A stretch of DNA of 64,000 nucleotides from Lethocerus indicus (Eukaryota; Arthropoda; Insecta; Hemiptera; Belostomatidae). The position numbers and the translations under genes were made by a program. Below, one piece after another: positions 62,931 through 64,000 of the stretch. Every line of letters starts with the position of its first letter. Within the stretch, counting starts at the first letter, position 1. Location: NCBI GenBank assembly GCA_019843655.1, contig JACDQD010000005.1, positions 3,375,575 through 3,439,574 on the forward strand. Reading direction: 5' to 3'. A model generated the notes under the pieces. That model did no database searches and had not been told where the DNA came from. It worked only from the letters and a program-made list of their open reading frames with translations.

Positions 62931-63698
62931 CTGGCTGCTTCATCCCAATTATCGTAATTTGTAAAATCAATTTTGAAATAACAGTAATTTTATAGGGTGT
63001 GGCCATTGAAACGGTCTTCAACCCAGGGCGATCGTCTTGAAGCATTCGGCGGGCTTCAAAGCCAAAATCGATCTGCTGTTAACCCGCTTAAAACTTGAAC
63101 CGATTTCAAATTGAATGGGCGTTTAAAAGAGCTGAACGGACAGCGTTTTTCGTTGATCAATCTAATTGGGGATCGACCCGCGGGCCTCACTTGAAACGAT
63201 TTTGACCCTATGAAAGGGCTCGTCGCAGCCCGCAAAATGCGATTGAGCTCAAACTCAATACCACATATTTTCATTTATTTGTCTAAGCTGTTCTGAAATG
63301 GACGTAAGCAGACAAAATCGTAGCTTCATAATTTCGTAGTTATTCAGGATTAAGTGATACAAAACTGGGGGACGATCGCATTTCGTAAACGTAATTTTGT
63401 GATTTTCTTCTGTTTTGAATATTCCTTCAATTGCAAATTTTAATGCAGTATGCTCATTATACTCGAGAATTTTTTATTATTTATTTTTAAAATAAAAATC
63501 TTATTTGTATTTACCTTCGTAGATCGATTACGACCTTGTTTGTTTAAAACGTTTTCAATTTCCATTTTCCTTGTTAACTGTACCGTTATATTCGTCATGC
63601 TAATGAATCCAATTCTCGATGAATTGTATCGGGGCAATTTTATTGAGCAATAAAGTCGACCCACTACGCATGTAACAAATGTTGTACAATTGTTTCAG

Positions 63699-63872
63699 GC
63701 CTAAGTGGAAACGAACTGAACAACCTCCAATGGGACGTTGACTTGTTGTTCAACCCGAAGGACGACCCTCTGGATATCAGCAAGGAGCTGAGGCTTAAGG
63801 CCGAAGAAGAACTCAACGAAACGCCGGAGAGGCTAAGCCAGAATATTCAGGAATTGAAACGACTGATTGAGA
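63699..63872 (+). CDS. CRAL-TRIO (clavesin/alpha-TTP-like) protein, second coding exon
   Basis: The exon completes the split Gly (residue 21) and encodes to residue 78. It is bounded by TTTCAG/GC and A/GTAGGT. The run DISKELRLKAEEELNETPE followed by RLSQNIQELKRLIE (about residues 46-78) is the characteristic first part of the CRAL-TRIO N-terminal helical domain, in which an E-L-N-E-x-P turn precedes a helix leading to the first conserved arginines. This layout is typical of clavesins, alpha-tocopherol transfer proteins and their many insect paralogues. These are cytosolic or membrane-associated carriers of hydrophobic ligands such as tocopherol, retinoids or phosphoinositides. The lipid-binding CRAL-TRIO domain itself must lie beyond the window. 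Which ligand or which paralogue cannot be told from these residues. Confidence 0.88.
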
Positions 63873-64000
63873 GTAGGTTTCATGATTTACCAATCTGATA
63901 TTAGGCGTTAGTTAGGTTGCATTAACGGACGATATCTAATAAGAAGATTCTGCTATTGTAGAAATACAGATTTGTACTTTACTTACTCGTCGTCACGAAT
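63873..64000 (+). other. Start of intron 2 of the CRAL-TRIO gene
   Basis: The sequence begins GTAGGT and runs to the window edge without an acceptor. The donor choice leaves phase 1 (the first A of the next codon). Confidence 0.65.

Larger units (their letters stand above)
49409..63698 (+). other. Intron 1 of the CRAL-TRIO gene (14,290 bp)
   Basis: The intron starts GTAAAT and ends TTGTTTCAG. It holds at least four members of the hammerhead-bearing inverted-repeat family, one long foldback (58934-59278), tRNA-like and direct repeats, and GA and TA microsatellites. I found no further coding exon inside it, although the GC-rich patches at about 60240-60470 and 61750-62190 are open in one or more frames and could be examined. 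Regulatory elements are likely in a first intron of this size but none could be named from sequence. Confidence 0.65.

Overview
The window is nuclear DNA of an arthropod, most likely an insect with a medium to large genome. It is A+T-rich and mostly intergenic or intronic. The supporting signs are one spliced gene with a very long first intron, abundant (TA)n, (GA)n and (GT)n microsatellites, short inverted-repeat transposons, tRNA-derived repeats and a decayed Jockey-like retrotransposon. I cannot name the species. Nothing bacterial was seen (no operons, no ribosome binding sites). Almost every short open reading frame in the window looks like chance.

The only cellular gene I can support is on the + strand at the right-hand side. 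A short first coding exon (49348-49408) lies downstream of a GC-rich, CpG-rich leader. It joins in phase across a 14,290-bp intron to a second exon (63699-63872). The joined product has 78 complete codons ending in the N-terminal helical segment of a clavesin/alpha-TTP-like CRAL-TRIO lipid-transfer protein. The gene runs off the right edge after the next splice donor at 63873.

Layout: 1-16.8 kb is anonymous sequence with microsatellites and one tRNA-like repeat. 16.85-17.29 kb holds the dead 3' end of a Jockey-clade reverse transcriptase. A 42-bp minisatellite lies at 20.14 kb. 22.25-23.13 kb carries a tRNA-related repeat and a piggyBac-type miniature element with TTAA at its right end. From about 27.48 to 35.03 kb there is a strikingly A+T-rich, CpG-poor block. 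It is built as a giant nested palindrome (arms 28449-30776 and 31611-34308), with two near-identical CpG-rich inserts. 35-45.8 kb is anonymous. From 45.87 kb to the end, a family of inverted-repeat elements recurs around and inside the gene's first intron.

The most interesting observation is in that last family. Each of its three best copies carries a 37-nt block that reads as a type I hammerhead ribozyme: CUGANGA and GAAA boxes, a loop-less ACC/GGU helix III, a GUC or GUU cleavage triplet and a 4-bp helix I. One copy replaces an A-U pair of helix I with a G-U wobble. Another foldback element (58934-59278) and a 204-bp inverted-repeat element just upstream of exon 1 (48705-48910) add to a dense cluster of palindromic elements around this gene's 5' end.
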